A stretch of DNA of 64,000 nt, from contig NZ_JALLAN010000001.1 of assembly GCF_023062595.1 (NCBI RefSeq), positions 458,663 through 522,662 of the forward strand. Direction: 5' to 3'. Positions 19,814-27,654 of the stretch are shown here, piece after piece (position 1 is the first letter of the stretch; every line of letters starts with the position of its first letter). Below the pieces are notes generated by a model. The model saw nothing but the letters and a program-made list of their open reading frames with translations, was not told where the DNA came from and made no database searches. This DNA comes from Arthrobacter rhizosphaerae. Lineage in GTDB: Bacteria; Actinomycetota; Actinomycetes; Actinomycetales; Micrococcaceae. The position numbers and the translations under genes were made by a program.

Positions 19814-19896
19814 GCGCGGGTGGCGGAATGGCAGACGCGCTAGCTTGAGGTGCTAGTCCTCGAAAGGGGGTGGGGGTTCAAGTCCCCCTCCGCGCA
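19814..19896 (+). tRNA. tRNA-Leu (anticodon GAG)
   Basis: The sequence folds as a tRNA. The acceptor stem GCGCGGG pairs with TCCGCGC, with discriminator A at 19896. The anticodon stem CTAGC/GCTAG encloses the seven-base loop TTGAGGT, giving anticodon GAG (leucine, CUC/CUU). A long variable arm (CCTCGAAAGGGGG region) and the T-arm GGGGGTTCAAGTCCCCC follow. The long variable arm is typical of class II leucine tRNAs. The CCA end is not encoded (CAA follows), so it must be added enzymatically. A strong terminator follows eight bases later. Confidence 0.97.
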
Positions 19897-19903
19897 CAAA
19901 GGG

Positions 19904-19941
19904 AAAACCCCGGAAAATCAATGATTTTCCGGGGTTTTTTT
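19904..19941 (+). terminator. Rho-independent terminator of tRNA-Leu
   Basis: A perfect 15-bp stem (AAAACCCCGGAAAAT / ATTTTCCGGGGTTTT) with a five-base loop is followed by a run of T. It sits just after the tRNA. Because the stem also ends in A's on the other side, it could also act on the convergent YqeY-type gene. Confidence 0.92.
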
Positions 19942-20009
19942 GTGTCTCCGGCTGCCTCATCGCCTGGGGCATACAGCCTTGCTGTCCCTGACAGTGCTCT
20001 TTCGAGTGC

Positions 20010-20471
20010 CTAGGACAGTCGACCCCGGACTATCTCGCTGACGGCCTTGCCATCGAAGCGTCCGGCTACCTTCGCTGTGACAGGCTTCATGACGGCCCCG
20101 ATTGATCGCATGGACAGCTCTTGGCCCTCACCCTTCAACGCGGCGATCTCTTTGTCCACGATTGCCTCTACCTCATCCAGTGTCAGGGCCTTGGGCAAAT
20201 AAGCCTCGATGACTTCCGCTTCAGCAATTTCGGCAGCGGCACGGTCGGATTCACCGGCTTCTGAGTAGATACGGGCCGTGTCACGGCGTTTGGCCGCTTC
20301 CTTCTGCAGCAGCGAAGTCACCTGGGCGTCGTCCAGCTCAATTGGTGTTTTGCCGGACTTCTCCCGGGTTTCGATTTCGCCAAGGACGTTCCGCACCGTT
20401 GTGAGGGCCACCTTGTTGCGGTTTTTCATGTGGACGACGACGTCGGCGTGCAGTTGTTCTTTCAGTGACAT
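20010..20471 (-). CDS. GatB/YqeY domain-containing protein
   Basis: This 153-residue helical protein belongs to the YqeY family, related to the C-terminal tRNA-binding tail of the GatB amidotransferase subunit. Features are MSLKEQLHADVVVHMKNRNK at the start, the RKVLGEIETRE-like stretch VRNVLGEIETREKSG, and the ending GRFDGKAVSEIVRGRL. It is a stand-alone protein that may bind tRNA or act in amino-acid metabolism; its role is not established. The ATG at 20471 follows a CGAGGAGC ribosome-binding site, although the frame is open to 20540. It diverges from the small lipoprotein gene. Confidence 0.93.
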   Translation of the reverse strand: MSLKEQLHADVVVHMKNRNKVALTTVRNVLGEIETREKSGKTPIELDDAQVTSLLQKEAAKRRDTARIYSEAGESDRAAAEIAEAEVIEAYLPKALTLDEVEAIVDKEIAALKGEGQELSMRSIGAVMKPVTAKVAGRFDGKAVSEIVRGRLS

Positions 20472-20605
20472 GGTGCTCCTCGTTTTGAATGGCACCGGGG
20501 GTGCCCGTTGCCTGTGCGCCAGCAGTGGCGAAAGTGGCACGCCTCATGTGTGCCGTTGTCACACCGGTATCGACGAGCCTTGGCCCTGCTTACAATAAGG
20601 GAACC

Positions 20606-20935
20606 ATGAAGAAACTCACCACAGCCCTGCTTGCTGCCGCGCTCACCCTCTCAGCCTCAGCCTGCGTCGCCCATCCGCAATTGTCCAACGCGGAAACCTG
20701 CGAGCGGATCCGTGACGTTATGTCGAATCCTCCGGCCAGCAAGACCGGAGCGGTCAACCTCGCCAACCAGATCCGGACAATTGGGCCCGTTTCCTCGGAT
20801 GACCTCAAGTCCACCGTGCAGGCGCTGGTGGAACTGACCGACGAATCGGCCAAGGACTCGCCAGATGTCAAGAAACAGGGCGAGCTGCAAGCCGAGGCCC
20901 AGAAAAACTTCGGGGAGTTCTGCCCCAGGAGCTAA
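20606..20935 (+). CDS. Small putative lipoprotein of unknown function
   Basis: This 109-residue protein has a clear lipoprotein signal: MKKL, the hydrophobic stretch TTALLAAALTLSASA, then a lipobox ending in Cys20. The mature part is ~90 residues, mostly helical, with two further Cys (CERIRDVMS near residue 32 and FCPRS at the end) that could form a disulfide. I do not recognise a domain. The frame is open from 20489, but the ATG at 20606 gives the signal peptide and has an AAGGGAACC ribosome-binding site. It diverges from the YqeY-type gene and converges on hmp, 36 bases away. Confidence 0.75.
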   Translation: MKKLTTALLAAALTLSASACVAHPQLSNAETCERIRDVMSNPPASKTGAVNLANQIRTIGPVSSDDLKSTVQALVELTDESAKDSPDVKKQGELQAEAQKNFGEFCPRS

Positions 20936-20971
20936 ACCGCATCAACAAGGTGCAACGGTTATCCCCCTGTG

Positions 20972-22132
20972 CTAGTTCGCCAGCCACAGGTCGGGGCCGA
21001 ATACCTCGTAATGGATGCTGGTGGCGGGGATTCCGGCGTCGATCGCTTCGCTGCGGATGTGCTTCATGAAGGGAAGCGGCCCGCAGAGGTAGAGTGAGGC
21101 GCCAGCCGGCAGATCCACATCGCGCAGGGACATCAAGCCCGCCTTGGCTCCGGCCGCTGGTTCCTCCAACCAGAGCTGCAGTTCGGCGCCGCCCAGGCGG
21201 TCGACGTCGTCCGTCATCTGTCCGCGGAGAGCCCAGCTGCCCAGATTGCTTTCAGCATGCAGAACCAGGACCTGGCGATCGGAGGCGGAATCCGCAAGGG
21301 ACCGCAAGATGGACGCTGTGGGGGTGCAGCCGATTCCGGCTGACGCCAGAACCACAGGACCGTCCCCTTCCCTGAGGGTTATCTCGCCATAGGGGTTGGA
21401 GATTTCCAGCACATCCCCCACTTCGACATTGTTGTGCAGCACAGGTGACACTTCGCCGCCGTCATCAAGTTTCGTTGTGAAGGTTCGGCTGGCTCCCGCA
21501 TCATCAGAGATTGAGTACTGCCGGACCTGCCGGAGTCCGTCCTCGAGCTGAACTTTGACGCTGACGTACTGACCAGGCAAAGCGGCAGTGACGGGTGTGT
21601 CATCGGCCGGCTCCAATGAGAACGTCATGGCGCCTGTCCCTGCGGGAGTCTTCGCCACAACCTTCCACGGGCTCCACATGCTGCCGTTGGCCTGCCCTGC
21701 GTAGAGCCCTTTCTCAAGCTTGATGAGGGCGTCTGCCATGAGCCAGTACACCTCAGTCCAGGCCTCGGCGATCTCGGGCGTGATGACGTCAGCCAGGTCC
21801 TCCGCAATCGCCTCGAAGAGGTGCTTGTACACCACCTGATATTGGGGTTCCGTGATGCCAAGAGAAGCGTGCTTGTGTGCAATCCGCGACAGAACGGCCT
21901 CCGGGACGGTGTCCGGGTTTGTCACCAGGTGGGTGGCAAAAGCTGCGATGCTGCCGGCCAGCGCCTGCTGCTGCGTCCCCGAGCGCTGATTGGAGCGGCT
22001 GAAGAGACCATCAAGGAGTTCCGGGTGTGCCGCGAAGAGACGTGCATAAAACTTTGGAGTAATGGCGCCAATCCGTGAGCCGACAAGCGGCAGGGTGGCT
22101 TCGATGACGGGGCGGGACTTGTCGGAGAGCAT
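20972..22132 (-). CDS. hmp: Flavohemoprotein Hmp (nitric oxide dioxygenase)
   Basis: Hmp converts nitric oxide and O2 to nitrate using NAD(P)H, protecting against nitrosative stress. The 386-residue protein has an N-terminal globin domain (1-140) with the proximal heme histidine in AHKHASLGI (His88). A ferredoxin-reductase-like FAD domain carries RQYSISD near residue 209, and an NAD domain carries ASAGIGCTPTASIL and ends in FGPDLWLAN. A good AGGAG site precedes the ATG at 22132. The promoter region holds two palindromes at 22180-22204 and 22215-22231, and an NsrR-like repressor is encoded just upstream on the same strand, so NO-induced derepression is the likely control. Confidence 0.95.
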   Translation of the reverse strand: MLSDKSRPVIEATLPLVGSRIGAITPKFYARLFAAHPELLDGLFSRSNQRSGTQQQALAGSIAAFATHLVTNPDTVPEAVLSRIAHKHASLGITEPQYQVVYKHLFEAIAEDLADVITPEIAEAWTEVYWLMADALIKLEKGLYAGQANGSMWSPWKVVAKTPAGTGAMTFSLEPADDTPVTAALPGQYVSVKVQLEDGLRQVRQYSISDDAGASRTFTTKLDDGGEVSPVLHNNVEVGDVLEISNPYGEITLREGDGPVVLASAGIGCTPTASILRSLADSASDRQVLVLHAESNLGSWALRGQMTDDVDRLGGAELQLWLEEPAAGAKAGLMSLRDVDLPAGASLYLCGPLPFMKHIRSEAIDAGIPATSIHYEVFGPDLWLAN

Positions 22133-22179
22133 TCATACTCCTGAGATAGTGTTCCTGGACTGGTGGTCCGGCCCGGGTA

Positions 22180-22204
22180 ATACCCGTATTTGAAATACCA
22201 GTAT
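22180..22204. promoter_or_regulatory. Putative NsrR operator upstream of hmp
   Basis: A 25-bp dyad is centred on the perfect palindrome GTATTT-G-AAATAC and extended by ATAC/GTAT at both ends. It starts 48 bases upstream of the hmp start codon. Rrf2-family NsrR proteins bind AT-rich dyads of about this size at hmp promoters. The match is inferred from symmetry and position, not from a scored motif. Confidence 0.7.
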
Positions 22205-22214
22205 CTAACTTCAG

Positions 22215-22231
22215 TTCTACACGGTGTAGAA
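22215..22231. promoter_or_regulatory. Second perfect palindrome in the hmp-nsrR intergenic region
   Basis: TTCTACACGGTGTAGAA is a perfect 17-bp palindrome (8-bp arms, one central base). It lies 10 bases from the putative NsrR operator, one helical turn further from hmp, and differs from it in sequence. It may be a binding site for a second regulator or a second type of site for the same one. Confidence 0.5.
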
Positions 22232-22299
22232 GATGAATCAAAACCCGACTCCCCTATGTGCCGGCATGGGCTGAACCAGCGCGAAACAGCTGGGTGGCC

Positions 22300-22749
22300 T
22301 CAGATTCCCGGATGCAGGCCGATCGTATGGAAGACGGGAAGCATCTGGCGAGACCCTGGGAGGCTGGCAATAACAATCCCGTCCAACTCACCGTAGAACG
22401 CTTCGCGGGCCCGGGACAGCGCAACACGCAACTTGCACTCGTCGATCAATGGGCACCGACCGGCCAGTCCCACACACTCAGCGGGATCGGCCCTTGTATC
22501 AAGCTGCCTTAGCAGTTGCCCTACGGTGGACACGCGGCCGGCCGGGGTTAGACGGGAACCGCCTTTTCTGCCGCGCTCGACGTCGATCACGCCCAGCTCC
22601 CGTAGCTTCGCCATGGCCTTGCTGACATGGTTATACGGCGTGTTTACGGCGTCGGCGATATTTTGAGTGGTGAGCAAGGTGCCCGCAGGTGCAGCGGCAA
22701 GCACCATCACGGCGCGCAGGCTCACATCCGCGAAGGCATTGATCTTCAT
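22300..22749 (-). CDS. nsrR: Rrf2-family transcriptional repressor, NsrR type
   Basis: This 149-residue winged-helix regulator is likely to bind an iron-sulfur cluster and repress hmp until nitric oxide destroys the cluster. The N-terminal HTH reads TTQNIADAVNTPYNHVSKAMAKL, with the wing GRKGGSRLT. Three cysteines, C-x6-C-x5-C at residues 92, 99 and 105 (ECVGLAGRCPLIDEC), match the NsrR cluster ligand pattern. The ATG at 22749 is preferred over the TTG three bases upstream. The gene is transcribed toward hmp with a 167-base gap containing the palindromic operator, so it may control both genes. Confidence 0.9.
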   Translation of the reverse strand: MKINAFADVSLRAVMVLAAAPAGTLLTTQNIADAVNTPYNHVSKAMAKLRELGVIDVERGRKGGSRLTPAGRVSTVGQLLRQLDTRADPAECVGLAGRCPLIDECKLRVALSRAREAFYGELDGIVIASLPGSRQMLPVFHTIGLHPGI

Positions 22750-22853
22750 CAAGCAAGCTTACGAGCGCGCTCCGAGCCTTGGAAAACAGCACACCATCCG
22801 GACCTGCCGCGCGGTTCCTCAAATGTTGATACCGCCCACCGTAGGCTGTCCCC

Positions 22854-23405
22854 GTGACACCTTCACCAGCCACAGCGGCGTCCACTCTCGTAGCTCAGTC
22901 AGCCCCTGCCCAATGGTGGGAGATCGTCGCCGCCTTGGGTCCGCTTGCTGTCCTCCTGGCTGCTGTCGCTGCGGCGGTCGTCGGGCTACTGACCCTGCGT
23001 CAGAAGGCACAAGCGGACGCCTTTGCCTTGGCGCAGAAGTCGGAAGCTGACAGCCGGTCAGAATGGTGGCGGCGCACGCAGTGGGCCATGGACAGGGCGT
23101 TGGGCAGCGAGGACGATGTAAAGGCCCTCGGACTGGCAGCGCTGTCCGTTCTTAGCGAGAGCGAGCTGGCCCGGGAGGAAGAGTTGAGGCTGCTCGACAT
23201 TGCCTGGAAGTCGGTAATCGAAAGAGATGAGGACCTCGAAGTCCGGCCTGCGCGGACGAGTGCCGCCAAAATCGGTGTCTCGGCACAGGGGTCTGATCAG
23301 CGGGTGAGGGCGGCGGCAGCAAAGCTTCGCGTCGCCCTGGACCGGCGCCTCGGACGCCACACACCGAAGTCGATAAAGGACCTGGCAGAGCAAGACTTCC
23401 GGTAA
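22854..23405 (+). CDS. Hypothetical protein with one N-terminal transmembrane helix
   Basis: This 183-residue protein starts at a GTG. One hydrophobic segment (IVAALGPLAVLLAAVAAAVV, about residues 24-45) is followed by a charged, helical, coiled-coil-like region (LRQKAQADAFALAQKSEADSRSE), then a soluble part rich in Ala, Leu, Glu and Arg. It looks like a membrane-anchored cytosolic domain. I do not recognise a family. It diverges from nsrR by 104 bases and ends before a hairpin shared with the convergent bPH-like gene. Confidence 0.6.
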   Translation: MTPSPATAASTLVAQSAPAQWWEIVAALGPLAVLLAAVAAAVVGLLTLRQKAQADAFALAQKSEADSRSEWWRRTQWAMDRALGSEDDVKALGLAALSVLSESELAREEELRLLDIAWKSVIERDEDLEVRPARTSAAKIGVSAQGSDQRVRAAAAKLRVALDRRLGRHTPKSIKDLAEQDFR

Positions 23406-23416
23406 AAGCCCACAAC

Positions 23417-23447
23417 AAAGGGCGGCCAGTTCACCGGACCGCCCTTT
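23417..23447. terminator. Hairpin between two convergent genes
   Basis: AAAGGGCGG pairs with CCGCCCTTT (9 bp, 13-base loop). It sits between the stop codons of the membrane protein gene and the bPH-like gene. It can act in both directions; there is no long T run. Confidence 0.65.
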
Positions 23448-23456
23448 GGGAACGCT

Positions 23457-23828
23457 CTACCTCGTTTGCAGCACGTTCCAGAGAATCAGGTCGTGGGCGT
23501 GCTTGGCCTTGTCGTCACCACGGAAATCCGCTTCTTTGATGCTGCCGCCCGTATCAATCCCGATACTGGAAGACGATGCGAAGCGGCCCAGCATTGACCT
23601 GTTGGACAGCATGGAGACCGAGCGAATGTTCTTATAGGGCACGGAAACGACGGCAACCTTGTTACCGACGAAGCTCTTGTCCTGCAAAATAATGCGCATG
23701 TTGGTAATGCCTACAAAGCCCGTTCCGACGCCGATACAGTCGTAGACCGCATATACCGTTTCCCCTTGCAGGAGCCCCGCGTTTATCTGCTCGAGCTGTT
23801 CTGGCTTGTCATAAATAATTTGTGTCAT
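23457..23828 (-). CDS. Bacterial PH-like domain protein
   Basis: This 123-residue protein has the beta-rich pattern of small bacterial pleckstrin-homology-like domains (bPH, YokE-like): GLLQGETVYAVYDC, GFVGITNMRIILQDKS and VSVPYKNIRSVSMLSNRS, followed by SSSSIGIDTGG and a C-terminal helix that is likely the domain's final helix (KAKHAHDLILWNVL). It has no signal peptide or membrane segment. The biological role of such domains is mostly unknown. The next gene upstream on this strand is the TM2-domain protein, 33 bases away, so they may be one transcript. Confidence 0.72.
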   Translation of the reverse strand: MTQIIYDKPEQLEQINAGLLQGETVYAVYDCIGVGTGFVGITNMRIILQDKSFVGNKVAVVSVPYKNIRSVSMLSNRSMLGRFASSSSIGIDTGGSIKEADFRGDDKAKHAHDLILWNVLQTR

Positions 23829-23861
23829 AGGTGTTCCCCGGTTTAATCCTGAGTTGTTTAG

Positions 23862-24428
23862 TTACTCGCGCAGGGGGATGCCCTTGGCGTCCCGCTGGAA
23901 GTAGCTGGCACCGGCAAGAATCATGATGCCTTCCACGACGCCCCAGAGCCCTACCAGGCCCAATGTGAAGATTCCCACCACAACTGTCAGGACAAGCTGG
24001 ATGACTCCGATTGTGGTGTACCCAAGATAGAAGCGGTGGATGCCGAGTCCGCCGAGGAAAATTCCTAAGAGCCCGGCGGCAATCTTGGACTTCGGCTGGG
24101 GGTAGCCGTAGGCCTGGTTGGGCATCGGAGGCTGCTGGGACATCTGAGGGTATTGGCCCTGGTACTGCTGGGGTGCCGCCGGCGGATAGGCCTGGTACTG
24201 GGGCGCGGCGGGAGGCTGCAGGTACTGGGGCTGCTCTGCGGGAGGCTGCTGGTACGCGGGCGCAGCGGGCGGCTGCTGGTATGCGGGCGCGGCGGGAGGC
24301 TGCTGGGCCTGGTACTGGTGTGGCGCCTGCGGTGGGTACGGTGACTGTCCGACCGGAGCCGACTGGTCCGATGCCGGCGCTGTTGACTCGCTGTTATCCG
24401 CAGGGTTTTCAGCGGAGGGGTGGGTCAT
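23862..24428 (-). CDS. TM2-domain protein with Pro/Gln/Tyr/Ala-rich repetitive N-terminus
   Basis: This 188-residue protein has two parts. Residues ~1-110 are a low-complexity region dominated by P, Q, A and Y, with imperfect repeats of QQPPAAPAY. Residues ~115-188 form a TM2 domain: a SKIAAGLLGIFLGGLGIHRFYLG helix-turn with the conserved GxxGxHRFYLG signature, then two transmembrane helices. TM2 domains sit in the membrane; the tail is probably cytosolic and disordered. The frame is open to 24671, but the ATG at 24428 with an AAAGG site gives the natural start. No enzymatic function is expected. The repeats are mostly imperfect, so slippage could change tail length between strains. Confidence 0.85.
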   Translation of the reverse strand: MTHPSAENPADNSESTAPASDQSAPVGQSPYPPQAPHQYQAQQPPAAPAYQQPPAAPAYQQPPAEQPQYLQPPAAPQYQAYPPAAPQQYQGQYPQMSQQPPMPNQAYGYPQPKSKIAAGLLGIFLGGLGIHRFYLGYTTIGVIQLVLTVVVGIFTLGLVGLWGVVEGIMILAGASYFQRDAKGIPLRE

Positions 24429-24621
24429 GGTGGTGCCTTTCGATGAAATGGTGAGGTAGCCCAAGGACTCCGGGCTGCAGCACCGTCGAAAGACGGCATC
24501 CCCCAATAATCCACGTGCCCTCATCATTGTGTCGGATGATAAGGCCGGTGCACGGTATTTCGTCACGCGACCCGCCCATATCGCAGGGCCGCTGTACCAG
24601 GCTCTGGTTCGGCCGGAAGGC

Positions 24622-24663
24622 AAAAAAATAGGGGGGTGCTTCCCGTTCGCTGGAAGCACCCCC
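24622..24663 (-). terminator. Rho-independent terminator of the CsbD gene
   Basis: GGGGGTGCTTCC pairs perfectly with GGAAGCACCCCC (12 bp, eight-base loop). On the minus strand it is followed by a T-rich run (TATTTTTTT). It lies 15 bases past the CsbD stop codon. Confidence 0.92.
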
Positions 24664-24677
24664 GGTATCAATGTCGT

Positions 24678-24854
24678 TCAGTCGCGCTTAAAGGCGTCCT
24701 TGACCTTTTCGCCTGCCTGCTTCAGGTCCGCTTTGGCCTGGTCTGTTTCACCTTCAGCTTCGAGCCGCTCGTCGTCCGTCATCTTGCCCGCGGCTTCCTT
24801 GGCCTTACCGGTCATTTTCTCGCCGGCATTTTCCATCTTGTCGCCAAGTCCCAT
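24678..24854 (-). CDS. CsbD-family small stress protein
   Basis: This 58-residue, highly charged helical protein (MGLGDKMENAGEKMTGKAKE, then AAGKMTDDERLEAEG, ending VKDAFKRD) matches the CsbD family of general-stress proteins, which are abundant and of unknown mechanism. It is very rich in Lys, Glu, Ala and Gly, with no membrane segment. A strong ribosome-binding site (GGGGAGGA) precedes the ATG, and a strong terminator follows, so it is probably a single-gene, highly expressed unit. Confidence 0.93.
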   Translation of the reverse strand: MGLGDKMENAGEKMTGKAKEAAGKMTDDERLEAEGETDQAKADLKQAGEKVKDAFKRD

Positions 24855-24985
24855 TGCTGGTCCTCCCCTGCTCGGAGCCGATTTTGTCGGCTGCTGATGC
24901 CTTCAGTTTAGGACTGCAAAGGGAAGGGAGGAAGAGCACTCAGAAGGCTTCCTGAACCCTTTTCAGGCAAGCGGGAAAACGACTG

Positions 24986-25210
24986 CTATTGCCTGTTGCG
25001 CAGGCTGCGACGGAAGAGGTCCGCTACAGCAAGAGAACCAGCAATCAATGTGGCGGCGACGGCTACATAGACCAGCATCAGCCAGGTCAGGGTGGTTACA
25101 AGGGGCTTCGGATCGCTGAGGAAGGAGAACCCACCCAGAAGTCCAACCATCCAAAACAAGACGACGCCCCCTGCTACTGCCGCTCCTGGAACGTATTCCT
25201 TCTTCATCAT
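24986..25210 (-). CDS. Small two-helix membrane protein, unknown function
   Basis: This 74-residue protein has two hydrophobic segments: GAAVAGGVVLFWMVGLLGGF and LVTTLTWLMLVYVAVAATLI. A basic C-terminal tail (LFRRSLRNRQ) suggests that end faces the cytosol. The ATG codons at 25210 and 25207 are both possible; the frame is open to 25288 but without a plausible start there. I do not recognise a family. It lies 110 bases upstream of... no shared operon is evident: malQ ends toward its other side and the CsbD gene is 131 bases downstream. Confidence 0.6.
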   Translation of the reverse strand: MMKKEYVPGAAVAGGVVLFWMVGLLGGFSFLSDPKPLVTTLTWLMLVYVAVAATLIAGSLAVADLFRRSLRNRQ

Positions 25211-25320
25211 GAATCCCTCACTCGTTGCCACCGCGTCACCATGCCGCTCAACATCCAGTATGGGACGGCGGAAAGCCCAAAAATGCACGGACGGGGCAAG
25301 TGTGAGGAAGTCAACAGAGG

Positions 25321-27537
25321 CTATTCTCCAAGCTGCCGTCGAGCCCCCTCTTGAAGCATGTTCCTCACCCGGTCAACCAATGACCTGTAGCGCATGTTTG
25401 CATCCAGGTCCTCGACCAGAACAGCACCATCAGGACCCGCCAGGGGAATGCACCAATTAGGGTACTGCTCATGCGTTCCAGGCTGGTTCTGGGTCCGTGT
25501 CTCCCCCACGGCGTCCACCAGCGCAATACCCAAAAGGGACGACGGCGTCAGGACGGTAAAGGCGTACAAGGCCTCCACAATCCGTTGAATTTCCTGTTGC
25601 CGCAGGGCCGGTTCCTGTTGATCCTGCCGATTCCGAGGACCAGGGGCGTCCAGGAGCACACCCTGCTCACGAAGAAGGGCCAACACAGCCTTCTGCTCAG
25701 CTGCCGCTTCTGCCCGCTCCTCCTCCACCGGGCGGCGGAGCAAGCCTAGGGATTCGCGGAGGGTCACGTGTTCCCCGGCGAGATAACCAGCAGTCGGAGG
25801 CAAATCATGCGTATTGACGCTGGTGAGGCACTGCTGACGGTATCTGTCCGGTACAAAGGGCCCGCCGGCGTCCTGCTCGAACCAAAGAATGGAGGTTCCA
25901 AAAATCCCGCGCTCCGACAGGTAACCCCGCACCCAGGGCTCAAAGACGCCAAGATCCTCACCAATTACCACAGCGTCGGCCCGCTGGGCTTCAAGAGCCA
26001 GGATCCCGATCAGTGCTTCGTGATCGTAGTAGACGTAAGCACCTTGTTCGGGACCGCTCCCTTTCGGAATCCACCAGAGCCTGAAGAGGCCCAGGATGTG
26101 GTCGACGCGCACGCCGCCTGCATGCCGGAGGATGGTTCGGAGCATGTCCCGGTATGGCGCATACCCTGCTTCTGCAAGCCTTGCCGGATGCCAAGGGGGT
26201 TGGGACCAGTCTTGACCCTGCTGGTTGAACATGTCGGGAGGGGCGCCAACTGTCACTCCATGCGCCAAAACATCGGCGAGCATCCAGGCATCTGCGCCGT
26301 TCGTTTTTACGCCTACCGCGAGGTCATGGATGACGCCCAGTGCCATGCCCGATTGCTTGGCTACACGCTGTGCGGACTCCAGTTGCTGGTCACAGATCCA
26401 TTGCAGCCAACTGTGGAACTCCACCCTGTCTGCCAGCAGTTCACGTTGCTCGTTCGAATATGGGGTGGACGGTGAAGCTGCCTCAGCACGCCATTCAGGC
26501 GCCGAAGGGTGAAGCCTTTCAGCAAGCGCGCACCAGAGCGCGAAGTCAGCGAGTCCGGCTCCCTGGTCTGCGCGGAATCTTTCGAACTGACGCGAGCGGG
26601 AGGCACTGCGCTCGACGTCGAAAATCAGTTCCAGCGCTGCGAGCTTGGCACCATAACTGGAATTGCGGTCCAGCAGGTCGCTTGTCTGGTTCGCAGGATA
26701 GAGCTGGGATGCGTACTTCTCTACATGTGCCCGGCTGCCCGGCTCGAGATAGGCGTACTCGGGGATCTCCTCCACCCTGATGTACAGAGGATTAAAAAAG
26801 CGCCGCGTTGTGGGCAAATACGGTGAGTCTTCAATGGGCGTGCGGGGCTCGGCCGCATGCAGCGGGTTGACGAGGATGAAGCCAGCCCCATCCTCGCCCG
26901 AAATCGCCGCCAGATCCGTGAGGTCACTGAAGTCTCCGATCCCCCAGGAGCGGCTGGATCTCACCGAGTACAGCTGGGCCAGCAAACCCCAACTCCGGTT
27001 TTGAGCGAGGTCGACGCTTGTCTTCAAGATTTCCGGCGTGACCACGAGGGCACACTCGGCATGTGTGCCTTCAACGTCCGCCTGCAAGGTATGCCAGCCA
27101 AGGGGCAGGTATTCGGGAATGGCGAAGGTTGCCCGAATAGTGGGTATGCCATCGATTAAACGGGGTTCTTCCCAATCATCTTTTTGAAGGACGTCGTGGT
27201 GGAGGCCATCTTCACTCGTGATTGAGACGCGCACGGCCTTCCCCTGGGGCACGTGTACCTCCACATGGAATTCCTGGCCCTCCCGGACCACCACCACGGG
27301 AGGCAGAATCCTCCTCCATGGTGCCAGTTCGACGTCATGGATTGCGGCCCGTATCCCTTCATCGGTATCCGTATCCACGCCCAGCGCACCAAGCACGGTT
27401 TTCAACGTGGCATCAGAGACCTTCCGTTCTGCGCCGTCCCAGCCCTGGAATACTGTTCCGACTCCATGGGCAGCTGCCAATTCCCTGAGCAGCGCCTGCG
27501 AGTTTTCCGTCTGATCAATTCCCGTGTGATCCGCCAT
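25321..27537 (-). CDS. malQ: 4-alpha-glucanotransferase MalQ (amylomaltase, GH77)
   Basis: MalQ transfers alpha-1,4-glucan segments between maltodextrins and releases glucose, linking maltose and glycogen metabolism in the cytosol. The 738-residue protein has a ~160-residue N-terminal beta-sandwich region common in actinobacterial MalQ, then the GH77 barrel. Visible catalytic parts are RVDHILGLFRLWWIP (nucleophile Asp), VVIGEDLGVFEPWV (acid/base Glu) and VNTHDLPPTAGYLAG (third carboxylate). An SRSWGIGDFSDL stretch near residue 195 is a family hallmark. It stands alone between a small membrane protein gene and the divergent M50 protease gene. Confidence 0.95.
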   Translation of the reverse strand: MADHTGIDQTENSQALLRELAAAHGVGTVFQGWDGAERKVSDATLKTVLGALGVDTDTDEGIRAAIHDVELAPWRRILPPVVVVREGQEFHVEVHVPQGKAVRVSITSEDGLHHDVLQKDDWEEPRLIDGIPTIRATFAIPEYLPLGWHTLQADVEGTHAECALVVTPEILKTSVDLAQNRSWGLLAQLYSVRSSRSWGIGDFSDLTDLAAISGEDGAGFILVNPLHAAEPRTPIEDSPYLPTTRRFFNPLYIRVEEIPEYAYLEPGSRAHVEKYASQLYPANQTSDLLDRNSSYGAKLAALELIFDVERSASRSRQFERFRADQGAGLADFALWCALAERLHPSAPEWRAEAASPSTPYSNEQRELLADRVEFHSWLQWICDQQLESAQRVAKQSGMALGVIHDLAVGVKTNGADAWMLADVLAHGVTVGAPPDMFNQQGQDWSQPPWHPARLAEAGYAPYRDMLRTILRHAGGVRVDHILGLFRLWWIPKGSGPEQGAYVYYDHEALIGILALEAQRADAVVIGEDLGVFEPWVRGYLSERGIFGTSILWFEQDAGGPFVPDRYRQQCLTSVNTHDLPPTAGYLAGEHVTLRESLGLLRRPVEEERAEAAAEQKAVLALLREQGVLLDAPGPRNRQDQQEPALRQQEIQRIVEALYAFTVLTPSSLLGIALVDAVGETRTQNQPGTHEQYPNWCIPLAGPDGAVLVEDLDANMRYRSLVDRVRNMLQEGARRQLGE

Positions 27538-27654
27538 GGCCCTAACTCTATTGGCTCACGGTGGAGGCGTGGGACGACGATTTGGAGCTTTAGACTCGCG
27601 GGGGTCTCCCACGCTAGCCTAGATCCCTATGGCTGACTCCGAACGCTTTCCCGA

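Noticed and set aside
18568..19848. 426-residue open frame on the plus strand, antisense to the M20 peptidase gene
   Set aside because: It has no recognisable domain, runs into the tRNA-Leu gene and is the typical antisense shadow of a high-GC gene whose third codon positions are G or C.
24160..24330. Repetitive DNA in the TM2 gene considered as a satellite or CRISPR-like array
   Set aside because: The repeats are in frame, of variable length and encode a Pro/Gln tail; no constant repeat/spacer pattern exists.
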